From Pisaster brevispinus (lineage: Eukaryota > Echinodermata > Asteroidea > Forcipulatida > Asteriidae), in the NCBI GenBank assembly GCA_023634235.1, contig JAMKCF010000008.1, forward strand, positions 21,322,500 through 21,386,499: DNA of 64,000 nt. The letters run 5' to 3'. Positions 33,991-43,983 of this stretch are shown piece by piece. The notes beneath the pieces were generated by a model. The model had not been told where the DNA came from and ran no database searches. It worked only from the letters and a program-made list of their open reading frames with translations. Every line of letters begins with the position of its first letter. Within the stretch, counting starts at the first letter, position 1. The position numbers and the translations under genes are program-made.

Positions 33991-34509
33991 ATTACACTGT
34001 TTCATATGATCCAGAGAACCTTTCAAATGAATCATTTTGCTATTTCAATCGTAACTAATTCAGCCTCATAAATATTTTTGTCATAGTTACTCATACAAAT
34101 TTAATAATCTTACATTAAACTGTTGTGTTATGTATTCTCTATATACCTCAGAATAAACAATTTTTCTCGGTTTACACAGAAATAAAGGACTAATCTAGGT
34201 CAAAAGTAATCATGAATAAATAAAGAAATTCCTATGAGCATTCGTTTTACAAATAATTGAAATCAAATTTGTCCAACTTTTCCACGCCTACCACCACCTC
34301 CTTTGCGGACTGGTTTGGGTTCAGTAACCACAAGGATGTTTTTGGTTTTCTCGAGCTCTCTTCTCCATCTACTCTTTACTTCGCTGTTCCACTTTTTGTT
34401 GACGGGCCATCTGGAATCGAGTAATACAAACTACACAAGAAAATGGCATTTATCAAAACAAGCAAAACTGTACAAAGTACAAAACAGTGCTACCAAAAGA
34501 GGTTAATCG

Positions 34510-35050
34510 TTAAAGACCAGCTCAAACAAAAAACAGATACAACTCATCTTTGCTGAAATTCATTTAAAATGTTTCCAATCAATAAGGAAATTGAGTTCAC
34601 TTGAGATTTAAGATTTTAAATGTAAAAAAAAAACCCAATAATTTTTGAACACCCTTGTTCTGTGCTTTACTTCAGAAAGATTTGTGAAAAGCTCTGTTAC
34701 ATCATCACTCCTATTGCGTCATATAAGGACGCTCCATTTTGTATAGCTGCTTTGTTGCAACATGGAGGTATAACAACGCAACATCCCACACATGACGTCA
34801 AGGAGTTGTTATTTTGACGCATGCCATCAGTGGTAGAGGTATAGCTAGTTTTTCAAAACCTTGAGATTGGGGCGTAATATTTTGCTCAAAAAATATGAAA
34901 ATTCAGAAGAGTAACGGTATTTTTAAAATTACAATTAAATTATAAACAAACACATTATAAACACATTTTAATAGCATTACCGTTAAGAATTACTTGCTCG
35001 AGTAGCTGTTTAATAATATTAGAACAAAAACAGAATAGTTCATTCGCAGT
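34510..35050. other. No gene recognised
   Basis: AT-rich DNA between the CTR9 tail block and the R4-like LINE. ATGACGTCA lies near 34,792 without a supported promoter context. Confidence 0.4.
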
Positions 35051-37230
35051 TTGCATGAGCGAATGGCCCTACAACTGCAAGACTGTCTAGGACATGGTAA
35101 GGTCCCATGTTGGATGACTGAGGCAAGAACGGTTCTGATCATGAAGGACATCAAGAAAGGTGCATTAACATTGCTCGTAACTATAGACCAATCACGTGCT
35201 TACCTGTGATGTATAAACTCTTGACCAGTATGATTGCAGAAGACCTCTATCGTCATATGGATGACCAGCAGTTGTTTCCAGAGAAGCAGAAAGGCTGAAA
35301 GAAGCGGTCCAGAGGTACGAAGGATCAACTTATCAACGATAAGGCTGTACTGAAGGACTGCAGGAGCAGAAAGACGAACTTGGCAATGGCGTGGATCGAT
35401 TACAAGAAGGCGTATGACATGGTATCGCACACGTGGATAATGGAATGCCTGGATATGGTTGGACTGGCTGATGCAGTAAAGCGTCTTCTAAGTGAGAGCA
35501 TGAAGACATGGCGAACTAATCTGTTGGCCAAAAATTGCTAGTCTGGGCAAGGTATGCATAAGAAGAGGGATTTTCCAAGGTGACTCTCTGTCTCCGCTCC
35601 TGTTTGTTCTGGCATTGATGCCCCTGTCGATGATTCTGAGGAAGGTGAGTGCAGGTTATGAAATGAAGAAGGACGGATGTAAGATCAACCATCTGCTTTT
35701 TATGGACAATTTGCAAAGAATAAGTGGAGATCGATTCTTTGGTACAGACTGTCAGGATTTTCAGCGATGACATCGGGATGCAGTTTGGCCCGGAGAAATG
35801 TGCTTCAATGACCATGAAGAGGGGAAAGAGGGTACACTCCGACGGTATTGTTCTGCCAGATGGTGCACAGATGAGGGCTTTGGGTGAGGAAGAGAATTAC
35901 CGGTATCTTGGTGTACTTGAATCGAACCATGTCCTTCACGAGGAATCAAAGGTGAGGTTGAGGACAGAGTACATGAGACAGGTAAAGAAATGTTTGAAGT
36001 CAAAACTGAACAGGGGGAACATGGTTAAGGCAAATAACACATGGGCCGTGTCTTTGATGAGGTATAGTGCGGGTATTGTCGAGTGGACTAAGGAAGATCT
36101 AGATGTCATGGACAGGAGAATGAGAAAACTGATGACCATGAATGGTATGCTCCATCCGCGGGCGAATGTGAGCAGACTTTATCTTCCGAGGTCAGAGGGC
36201 GATAGGGGGTTGCTAAGTGTGGCAGACAGTGTCAACATCGAGCGCAGGAGCTTACATTGTCATATTAGGAGGACTGAGGAGAACTTGTTGAAAGTTGCGC
36301 AGAAGTACACGAAGGCAGGCGAAGTTGGGCCGAAGGAGTACAAGAGGCAAAGGAAAGAGGAAAGACATCAAGATTGGCGGAACAAACCACTTCATGGCCG
36401 GTTCTTGAGATGCACTGAAGGCGTTGCCAGCAACAAGTCCTGGAATTGGTTAAAGAGCGTAGAACTTAAGAAGGAAACAGAGGGCTTGATTACTGCGGCA
36501 CAAGACCAGTCTCTAAGGACAAATGTAATGAAGGCAAGGATAGAGAAAGCAAACGTCTCTCCTATGTGCAGAATGTGTAATAAGGCAGTGGAGACTGTAT
36601 TTCATATTGTCAGTGAATGTAGTATGATGGCCAAGACGGAGTACAAAGGAAGACACGACAATTTGGCCAAATTGATTCACTGGGATCTGTGTAAAATTAA
36701 TGGTGTCCAAGTGACTGCAAAATGGCACGAGCATGTTCCGGATAAAGTTGTAGAGACCGACCAGGTCAAGATCCTCTGGGACTTTAACATTCAGACTGAT
36801 CATGTTATAGAACATAGGCGTCCGGATGTTGAAGTCTTAGATAAGACGAAGAAGATGTGTCATCTTATTGACATAGCTGTGCCGGGTGATATAGGGGTCG
36901 CTAAGAAGGAGACACAAAAGATCCAAAAGTACAAAGACCTGGCCAGGGAATTTCGTAAGATTTGGCAGGTGAAGGTGAAAGTAGTCCCTGTGGTGGTTGG
37001 AGCACTTGGCACCATTCCGAAAGCACTATGGAAACATCTAGAGGAAATAGGGACAAGTGTGAGGGTAGATCTATTACAGAAGGCGACACTTTTGGGAACA
37101 GCGAGGATTCTCAGAAAGACCCTTGAGATCTAAGGCTACGGGACGTAGCCTGACTCGAGGAGTTACCGGCACAAAGGAAAATGTGATCTTTCTTTTGCAT
37201 GCTGTAATAGAATGAAATAATACTAGTCAT
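35050..37230 (+). mobile_element. R4/Dong-like non-LTR retrotransposon, 5'-truncated
   Basis: Reverse-transcriptase pieces are visible in broken frames from 35,050: NYRPITCLPVMYKLLT, a TGA at about 35,297 in the QKG-(stop)[11 protein letters not shown] region, [11 protein letters not shown], then, in another frame, FQGDSLSPLLF and LLFMDN. The catalytic Y/F-x-DD is FMDN, so the second Asp is lost. From 35,724 to 37,133 a clean 469-codon frame covers the thumb, a CCHC finger (C282, C285, H294, C299; CX2CX8HX4C) and the restriction-like endonuclease region (RPDVEVLD...LIDIAVPGD). These are hallmarks of the R2/R4 group. The 3' UTR follows with GGCTACGGGACGTAGCC. Confidence 0.8.
35724..37133 (+). 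CDS. R4-like ORF 3' part: thumb, CCHC finger, REL endonuclease
   Basis: The longest intact frame of the LINE, 469 codons. It starts within the reverse transcriptase (the first Met is only the first ATG after the damage, not a real start). It contains GMQFGPEKCA and YRYLGV in the palm/thumb, the CCHC finger near residues 282-299, and a PD-(D/E)xK-type nuclease region from about residue 366. Target-site cleavage by this nuclease, followed by reverse transcription from the nick, is the known mechanism for the group. The 5' half is defective, so this copy is not autonomous. Confidence 0.75.
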   Translation: MEIDSLVQTVRIFSDDIGMQFGPEKCASMTMKRGKRVHSDGIVLPDGAQMRALGEEENYRYLGVLESNHVLHEESKVRLRTEYMRQVKKCLKSKLNRGNMVKANNTWAVSLMRYSAGIVEWTKEDLDVMDRRMRKLMTMNGMLHPRANVSRLYLPRSEGDRGLLSVADSVNIERRSLHCHIRRTEENLLKVAQKYTKAGEVGPKEYKRQRKEERHQDWRNKPLHGRFLRCTEGVASNKSWNWLKSVELKKETEGLITAAQDQSLRTNVMKARIEKANVSPMCRMCNKAVETVFHIVSECSMMAKTEYKGRHDNLAKLIHWDLCKINGVQVTAKWHEHVPDKVVETDQVKILWDFNIQTDHVIEHRRPDVEVLDKTKKMCHLIDIAVPGDIGVAKKETQKIQKYKDLAREFRKIWQVKVKVVPVVVGALGTIPKALWKHLEEIGTSVRVDLLQKATLLGTARILRKTLEI

Positions 37231-37239
37231 AACTAGAGA

Positions 37240-38935
37240 TAGTGATTGTTATTAACAATCACATAGCTGTTCCGTTCTGTTGACCTACAGAAGTTCTATT
37301 GCAGCCCAAGACATGAACTGATCCTTTATTTCGTTTATATGGTGTAATCTTGTTTGAAATGAATGCTTATTATCAAGAGTGATCATCCCATTGTATATAG
37401 TTTAACAAGTTCGAATCTTGTTTAAGACCGGAAGTAAAGGTTAACATGGGGTCACGGTAACTCAAGTTCAATCTCCTATGCTCAAGGGCTTTTTAACTGA
37501 AAAGAAAATGAAAATCGGGTGTTTAGTTCTTGAGATATGGACCCACTTCCGGTTGACCCCAAAGTAAAGGTCAACACGGGGTCACGATTTCCCAAGGCTT
37601 ATATCCAATGCCCAAAGAGTCTATAATTGAAAAAAGTTTGAAAATCGGTTGTGTAGTTCTTTAGATATAGTCCCACTTCCGGTTGACCCCAAAGTAAAAG
37701 TCAACATGGGGTCACGATTTCCCAAGGTTAATACCAATGCCCAAAGAGTATAGAACTGAAAAAAGTTTGAAAATCTGTTGTGTAGTTCTTGAGATATGGT
37801 CCCACTTCCGGTTGACCCCGAAGTAAAGGTCAACATGGGGTCACAGTTTCCCAAGGCAAATCTCCAATGCCCATGGAGTCTATAACTGAAAAAAAAATGA
37901 AAATCGGTTGTGTAGTTCTTTAGATATGGTCCCACTTCCGGTTGACCCCGAAGTATAGGTCAACATGGGGTCACAGTTACCCAAAGATAATTACAAATGC
38001 CCAAGGAGTCTATAACTGAAAAAAGTTTGAAAATCGGCAGTGTACTTCTTGAGATATGGTGCTGCAAAGATTAACTAGTTAAATATTCAAATGAATCAAT
38101 TAAGAATTTTTATAAACATTTACATTAAATTAGAGTTAAGCTTATGTTCTAAATCGTCGAGCGCCCCGGGCAACAGAATCACGACGTACATGTACACATA
38201 TCCATGCACAAGCCACCGTTTCAATACGCTATAGATCGATCTTTTTGTATACATAATGTGCAGCGACTGGTACCCAGAAGTCGGCTATTTCGTTACGGCA
38301 TTTCGCGTGCATTTTTCTCTGTGTCGCAGGGCATCCTGACTACATTTTTATGAACGGAACCTTGTCTCCAAGACTCAATAATATGGCTAGCCATTGGTGT
38401 CCGATTTGTCACTGAATCGTTATTTATCGTGGAAATTTTTCTACTTTGATTAGTTTTAATGACTCTTATTAAAAGCAATTAACTTTTCAAAACAGTTTAT
38501 ACAATTTAGGAAACTTATTCGTAATTTTAATTGAAAATATCGTGTTTTTGACTGTCAAAACATTTGCACTTTCAGCGCCTTGTGTTTTGTACACAGAACA
38601 AATACGCGCCAACAAATGACGTCATGATGACATGACGGAGAATGTTAGGCCAGAATGAACATCTACAATACAAGACAAGTCCATAACCGAAAAAAAAATT
38701 GGGATCGGATGTTTAATTCTTGAGATATGATTCGAACAATATTGCCTAATTAAATATTCATACGGCTGTCACGTGAATAATTAATTAAGAATGTTAATCT
38801 AAATAATTCTGAAAATTAAGTTAGGCCATAAGCTTTAACATGGTATATGATTTGTCTCTGTCTGATAATTCTAATTTGACATATGACAATTTGAAAAGTC
38901 AAGTGTTAAGTCAATACGATTTTGAGGAAAGAAAG

Positions 38936-38974
<39 letters not shown>

Positions 38975-39030
38975 TAAAAATCTCGACGATTACAATAGCT
39001 GTTCCGACTGAAGTTCGGAACAGCTAATAA
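37240..39030. mobile_element. Non-coding element: ~130-bp tandem units, terminal hairpin
   Basis: From 37,424 to 38,060 a unit of about 130 bp repeats around five times (CCCACTTCCGGTTGACCCC, AGTAAAGGTCAACATGGGGT, CTGAAAAAAGTTTGAAAATC, GTGTAGTTCTTGAGATATGG); a divergent unit lies near 38,680. The right end at 38,997-39,026 is a perfect 11-bp inverted repeat (AGCTGTTCCGA...TCGGAACAGCT) followed by AATAAT. A matching AGCTGTTCCG is at 37,263 beside GATTGTTATTAACAATC. A 3' hairpin next to CTAAT suggests a Helitron-like non-autonomous element, but no replicase is present. Confidence 0.5.
38937..38970. repeat. TAA microsatellite
   Basis: About ten TAA units followed by an A-rich run, inside the hairpin-ended element. 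Confidence 0.9.
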
Positions 39031-39049
39031 TAACACAGCATTTGTATGG

Positions 39050-39420
39050 CACACTTTCTCTGTGAAACATTCAAAGAATTCTCAGATGTGCTCATAGGCC
39101 AATCTGAAAAGATGTGTTTTAAGAGATTGTTGGAAGTTGGAAATGTCATGTGTGTCTCTTAGATATTTAGGCAGAGAGTTCCAGAGGCGGGGGGCGGGGG
39201 GCAATGTTAGAAAAGACCCTCTCACCATAAGTGGCAAGGGGAGTCCGGGGAACAAACAGCATGCTGCCCGATGACCTCAGACCTGGCACTGACATGCTGG
39301 TGCTGAAGCATGCTCTGAAGGTAGGGAGGGGGCTGAACCTTGAAGTGCTTTGAATGTCAGGAGGTTGTATGCGGGTCTTATATAAAGCTTTACCACACCT
39401 GAGGGTGTTTCAAAGCCTGT
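39050..39420. repeat. Interspersed repeat with GTTCCAGAGGCGGGG
   Basis: The order GAGTTCCAGAGGCGGGG, AAAAGACCCTCTCACCATAAG and AACAGCATGCTGCCCGATGA is that of an interspersed repeat seen in several marine genomes (memory, not verified). No coding content. Confidence 0.35.
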
Positions 39421-39477
39421 CCTTTTTTTTTGCTGCAAGGTTTGCGGAGCTATATTCCAAACATAAAACCCACTTAT

Positions 39478-39612
39478 TTACATAGCACCATGTAACGGTT
39501 TAAAAGGTGGCGCAACCTGCAGCCAAACATACCCCCGAAAACACCAGGGTAAACCTTTTCTCTTAATGATAAGTGTACTGGGTTCTTTTACACGCATTAC
39601 ACAACACACTGG
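39478..39612 (-). mobile_element. SINE S1 fragment
   Basis: In reverse it reads GTGTTGTGTAATGCGTGTAA, AAGAACCCAGTACACTTATC and ACATGGTGCTATGTAAAT, as in the body of the copy at 15,206. Confidence 0.7.
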
Positions 39613-39762
39613 ACATGCTGGAAGATGGGTATGAGTGCGGTGGGCCACAAATTGATTAAATTATTTTCTTCTACAAGTCTGTGATACAATGACTTTGCCC
39701 CCGCTGAAAACAGTGGCCTTCAAAGATGTACACCCCCCAAAAAAAACAAAACCCTGACTTAC

Positions 39763-39968
39763 CAACTGGTTGAACATAAAGCTTGGGCTTGCCAGGGATA
39801 TTGAAGTTGATGACATTGTCCAGCATTGGAATGTCTATACCACGGGCAGCCACGTCTGTCACCAGCATGACTTTGGTCTTCTTGCGAGTAAGCCACGTTG
39901 ATTGTTCTTGCCGCATGATCCAGGTCACTGTAGGTGTATGTGCAGTTAATACCAGCCATTGTAAGGAT
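39763..39968 (-). pseudogene. DDX54: DDX54 exon block, helicase motifs IVa-V, frameshift
   Basis: After CCCCTCAG the frame reads [20 protein letters not shown], then shifts to [40 protein letters not shown], up to a GTAAG donor. [11 protein letters not shown] is helicase motif V. The block is 206 bases, one short of a whole number of codons, in line with a single-base deletion at the shift. Confidence 0.85.
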
Positions 39969-40311
39969 CTGAGGGGAAAAATGACAGGAATTTATTTTTT
40001 TTTATGAAAAACTTGCAAAACTGCAAAATTTCTTTGGAACTGGACCAAAAAGCGACCAGCGCGAATCAGTATTCATAAATACCTTGGAGAGTTTATTCAT
40101 TCCGATTGGTCAAGATGTGATCACGTGCTAGTTTCACCGCTCTTAAATCACCATTGAATTTGTAGTAGGAAATGTTTAAGACCAGTTGGATGACACAAAA
40201 ATAGTGGGGGACAAACTTTTCAGGATGCTGCTTCCCACCTGTGCTCAGACCTTCAGGAACATAATCAGTGGCCGATTGTTTAAGAGAAGGAAGGGGGACA
40301 GGAGAAGGAGG

Positions 40312-40700
40312 CGCTAACCGTGGTGTTTCTGATCAGCAGAGTGTGGATGGGTTCGAGTCCTGGTCCTGACACTTGTGTTCTGAAACAAGACACTTGACCA
40401 CTGTTGCGGCGTCCTTTAGGATGGGACGTAAAGCCGTTGGTCCCGTGTGTTGTGTAATGCAAGTAAAAGAACACAGTGCACTTCTCGAAAAGAGAAGGGG
40501 TTCGCCCCGGTGTTCCTGGTTTGATTGGCTACATATTGCGCCACAGCACCTTGTAAACCATTACACGGTGGTATGTAAAAGAGTAGGTCTCATACTTCAG
40601 AAACGTAGCTACACGTACCTTGCAGGAAAATACGGAATGTTGAAGTGCCTTAAGCATCACTGAGTGACTGATGTAAGAAGCCACTACTATTATTAATAAA
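40312..40700 (+). mobile_element. SINE S1 copy, head truncated
   Basis: It starts within the tRNA part (CGTGGTGTTTCTGATCAGCA, GGGTTCGAGTCCTGG) and continues collinearly with the 15,206 copy to GTGACTGATGTAAGAAGCC and ATTATTAATAA. Confidence 0.75.
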
Positions 40701-41009
40701 TATGCCTAATTTTCTAGAAGTTCTCTAAAAAACAAAAACGGCAAACAACTGTCTCTACACACACAACTTTTTTGCACCATTTTTATTCAGGTTCCCATTT
40801 ACACACCTGTGCTAAGAGAAGCAACTATGGTTAAGTACCTTGCTCAAGGACACAAGTGCCATGACTGGGAATCAAACCCACATCTGACAACCCCAGAACT
40901 GCTCTAGAGCCCTCGGTCAAGACAAGCCACTACCGATAGAGGGAGGGCTAGTTTGACCTCGCAGTGCTCATATTTCATTCAGTGTTTGCGGTGTACAGTG
41001 ATTCCTCAC

Positions 41010-41140
41010 CTCTTTCACATATTCCACATGGTGTTTGGTTGCCATGAAGACGACGGTCAGATCGTCTGGTTTGACCACCTCCCGTAGAAGGTACAGCAGG
41101 GTGGCTATCTTATCAGACTGTCTCAGAAGAAGAAGGAGCT
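41010..41140 (-). pseudogene. DDX54: DDX54 exon block, helicase domain 2 start, one-base deletion
   Basis: Between CTTTCAG and GTGAGG, 131 bases. The phase expected from the preceding block gives SSFFF and then TGA. One frame over, the rest reads RQSDKIATLLYLLREVVKPD, DLTVVFMATKHHVEYVKE, clearly DDX54. A length of 131 rather than 132 agrees with loss of one base in the TTC run. Confidence 0.85.
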
Positions 41141-41165
41141 CTGAAAGGATCAAATGAGGTCATGT

Positions 41166-41480
41166 TAATGAGCGGCATGGGTGGCTAGTGCGGAGAGCGC
41201 TCGCCTCTCACCAGTGTGGCCCTGGTTTGATTACAGGCTAAGGCCATATATGACTGGAGTTGTGCGATGGTTCTCTCCTATGACACCAAGGGTTTTTCTC
41301 TGGGCCCAGTTTTCTTCCTTCCAGAAAATTCTAACACTTTCAATCTCTGGCTGTGCTTCCTGGTCATTTTATAGGTCCATGTAGCAGGCTGCCAAAGGGT
41401 GCATATGCGTACCTGGGGCTCGAACACGTTGTAGACGCGTCTTTCGCAAATCAGCTTATCAGCTGCGAGTGAAGATGATT
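41166..41480 (+). mobile_element. tRNA-derived SINE, second family
   Basis: GGCATGGGTGGCTAGTGCGG (A-box-like) and CTGGTTTGATTACAGG (B-box-like) are followed by CAAGGGTTTTTCTCTGGGCC and TTCCTTCCAGAAAATTC body words. It sits in a DDX54 intron. Confidence 0.45.
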
Positions 41481-41507
41481 AGCCCCCCAAATTAGTATAA
41501 CATGTTG

Positions 41508-41690
41508 TAATAGACCTTATACATATGACGTTATTTGAGTGGGGCCCCTCACCTACATGTAGAGGTCAAAAGCACGTTGCTCATTGGCCAGTCATGTGTG
41601 CCGCACGTACAAATCTGTACATTTTCCATTGTTTCATCATCGGCTTACCGCTAAGAAGGCGGCTGGATGACGTCAATTCATAAGAGCCCA
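41508..41690. mobile_element. MITE M3 copy (TAATAGACCT end)
   Basis: TAATAGACCTTATACATATGACG, AGAGGTCAAA, CATTGTTTCATCATCGG and GGATGACGTCAATTCATAAG parallel the 56,310-56,487 copy. The right end is lost where an M1 copy begins. Confidence 0.6.
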
Positions 41691-41852
41691 ATTTCATAAA
41701 ACTTGTAATGTTAAAACTTCCCAAGCACAAAAAAATAATGCTTAGCAAAAACTGGTTACAAGCAAAAATTCCATAAAGTTTATATTTTTTGGACTGGTGC
41801 CCCACTCATTTTTTGCTAAGCATAGAAAGTTGCTATATGAAATTGGGCCAAG
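41690..41852. mobile_element. MITE M1 copy
   Basis: GAGCCCAATTTCATAAAACT at the left and TATATGAAATTGGGCC at the right form the TIRs; internal AATGCTTAGC/GCTAAGCAT words recur. Confidence 0.65.
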
Positions 41853-41959
41853 GTCTTTAAAGAAGAAGTTCAAGATTCGAGGTTCATTTATTTGAAACCA
41901 TGCCAGAAACAACGAGGACTACACCTTTTAAAAATACTGCAACTGGGTTTTTCAATGTG

Positions 41960-42870
41960 ACATCCTGTGTTGAATGCATCTACTCAGTACACATTCAACC
42001 CTCTTACTGTTTGACCATTTATCATCATTATCCACTATAGTTTGGAATGATAGATGCAGCAAGCCTGCCTGTAATATGTCTGATATCATGTGATGAAAGC
42101 AAACACAGAACACAGAACACAGAACACAGAACACAGAACACAGTCAACCCTTCTACTCTTGGACCATTTAATACCATCCGCTGTAGTTTTGAATGATAGA
42201 TATGTCAGCCTTCAATATGAAATCATGTGGTACACAAATGTACACAGTTGGTTCAGTGCAGAGGTGTGCCACCGTACACTACATAACCCAAGCAGTTGAA
42301 TGGTTGTAAAATGGTCAGTAAGCTTGCTAAAAATGATACCAACAGAGGAAGAACAAACAGTCGTGTTAGTGCAAAAACTAAAAGAGCATTTACGTTATAC
42401 GTGAGTTTGAATTGTCAAAACGTTGTACCTTGCTTAAAGTAACCCAAATGTACACACAATACAAGTACACACTAAGATATAACGATTTTTGCACTGTGAG
42501 CACTTTTGCCCCAAGACACAAATGATTTTCATACCTTGAGTTGATCTGACATCTTCGTCTCCATGTCAAGCCGTATGAGGGTTGGGTCGTTCAGTCCAGT
42601 CTTGGCAAACTCAACAAAACTTTTGCTGATTTTCTTTATAATGAAAACCTACTACACACTGAAGGTGAAATGTCATCCATTGTGGTTTGGAATGATAAAT
42701 AAACTACACCAGCCTGAATTATGATATCATGCAATGAATGGTTGTACACAGTACACAGTCAACCCTCCTACTGTCTGACCATTTTGATACCATCCACTGC
42801 GGTTTGGAAAGATAGATGCACTACATGTATGCCAGCCTCCAGCATGATATCATGTGACGAACTCATTTAC
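41960..42870. repeat. Dispersed ~130-bp tandem-type repeat
   Basis: The order CAACCCT-CTACTGT-TGACCATTT, ATCCACT-TAGTTTGGAATGATAGATG and ATGATATCATGTGATGAA occurs at about 41,990, 42,143, 42,670 and 42,760. AACACAG is repeated six times at 42,095-42,142. The array occupies the place where DDX54's ATP-binding exons would be expected. Confidence 0.65.
42535..42620 (-). pseudogene. DDX54: DDX54 exon block, end of helicase domain 1
   Basis: It reads KSFVEFAKTGLNDPTLIRLD, METKMSDQLK, then GTATGA. Upstream the SATLPK motif expected in the same or an adjoining exon is not seen; KKIS precedes instead, and no clear acceptor is present. Confidence 0.75.
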
Positions 42871-42878
42871 AATAATTT

Positions 42879-43130
42879 GGGGCTGAACAAAGACAAATTG
42901 ACTAGGGGCTCAGGCCTTGAACCTGTGACCTCTGAATTAATGTGTCGGCGCTCGACCAACTGAGCTACGTAGCCCTGATATTGGTGGTCTCCCTATTTTG
43001 ACAATATCTTTGTTCAGGGGTGCCAGTCAGAGGCCATTCAACCTGTAACTGCCGTAAAGCCAGGGATCACACCCAGATTTCAATACAACCTTGGAAGCTG
43101 CAGGAGAGGGATCACCTTAAGGGGATGACT
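42879..43130 (-). mobile_element. tRNA-like repeat T1 copy
   Basis: In reverse it has TAGCTCAGTTGGTCGAGCGC (A box), GGTTCAAGGCCTGAGCCCC (B-box region) and the shared flanks GGGAGACCACCAATATCAGG and TTGTCTTTGTTCAGCCCC, plus ATCCCCTTAAGGTGATCCC at the far end. It ends four bases from a DDX54 splice donor. Confidence 0.6.
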
Positions 43131-43133
43131 AAC

Positions 43134-43204
43134 CTTTCTCTGGATTGGTGTTGGAATCTTGTAACCTTTCTTCATAATTCCGTTAAACACTGGATTACTT
43201 AAAC
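43134..43204 (-). pseudogene. DDX54: DDX54 exon block, Q motif
   Basis: A 71-base block, TTGTAG to GTTAG, encoding [20 protein letters not shown] and QRK. The phase joins the previous block at M-G. P-T-P-I-Q is the DEAD-box Q motif. Confidence 0.85.
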
Positions 43205-43514
43205 CTACAAAGACACAGATCAGCTCAAACAATTAATATTTGACCTCTTATCACAAAATGTGGATAAGACCCTAACTGAATAGGTTGCTACAGCTACGGC
43301 TGCGACTGTTGCTAAGGATTCAACATCATCACAGTACAAATACAGTGACAGGTTTTTTTTTGTAAATTTCTAAGCAAATAGACACTGTGTTCAGCTGAAA
43401 ATTTCACATGTAACTTTTATTGTATCTTTTGTTAAATTAATGTTGCCTGTAAATTAGCATTACGATGACAAAAACCAATCAGCGACCCTACATTTAAAGA
43501 AAGAAATGTCTCAC

Positions 43515-43640
43515 CCATCGACTGGAAACCTCCAGACTTCTTCTTCTTCCTGTTCATCTGTTTAACAAGTTTTCTTGTTTCGGGCTCTGCATCTGAAGTG
43601 TAACCGTCTAGCTTGGGAAAACTAATGGACACTCTTCCAG
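43515..43640 (-). pseudogene. DDX54: DDX54 exon block, pre-helicase region
   Basis: It reads PGRVSISFPKLDGYTSDAEP, ETRKLVKQMNRKKKKSGGFQ and SMG, then GTGAGA. KKKKSGGFQSMG is distinctive of DDX54. A run of ten G lies at its 5' border on the opposite strand (43,647-43,656). Confidence 0.85.
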
Positions 43641-43879
43641 GCTGGGGGGGGGGGGTGTAAGAACAAGAATTTGAATTCTTTACTGTTGACTAGTGTTGTA
43701 CACAATTATGATATTTTCAGTTTCACTGAAAAACTAAATAGTTTGTACATAGAACATGCTGTCCATTGGCAGTTTTTCAATTATTGTAACTTCGGTAAAC
43801 TGTGTATGTATCAGCAGCAACTTGTATGACATGAACATGTATGATGTACATGTACTGTAGCCAAACTTGTTGGACTGTT

Positions 43880-43966
43880 GTTATGGCTCTCTTTTAACTT
43901 TGGTATTATCATAGTCACCATTACGACTATGAGTATGACAAGACCTATGTTAAAAAGAGCCATAAC
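43880..43966. repeat. 87-bp hairpin element
   Basis: GTTATGGCTCTCTTTTAAC and GTTAAAAAGAGCCATAAC are near-perfect inverted repeats, with CATAGTC...GACTATG nested inside. It would form a long stem. It may be a very short MITE. Confidence 0.65.
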
Positions 43967-43983
43967 ACTCTTGGAAACCAGTC

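Larger units (their letters stand above)
32374..34410 (-). pseudogene. CTR9: CTR9 C-terminal tail exons, out of order
   Basis: Four blocks match the charged C-terminal region of CTR9. At about 34,275-34,410: ARQQKVEQRSKE, then TAG where Trp is expected, then a frameshift into KTKNILVVTEPKPVRKGGGG. At about 33,743-33,880: SEGSDSEMDTGEAKPQKKQK up to an AAG|GTTAGA donor. At about 33,200-33,395: KPGKFKSKAIVSSSESDSEG. At 32,374-32,748: an acidic Ser/Glu/Gly tail from DNEEMSGSQK to GNEGVAD and TGA. The tail lies 23 kb upstream of the TPR exons on the same strand, so these cannot be one collinear gene. It may be the 3' end of a second, otherwise lost copy, or the region has been rearranged or misjoined. 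Confidence 0.8.
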
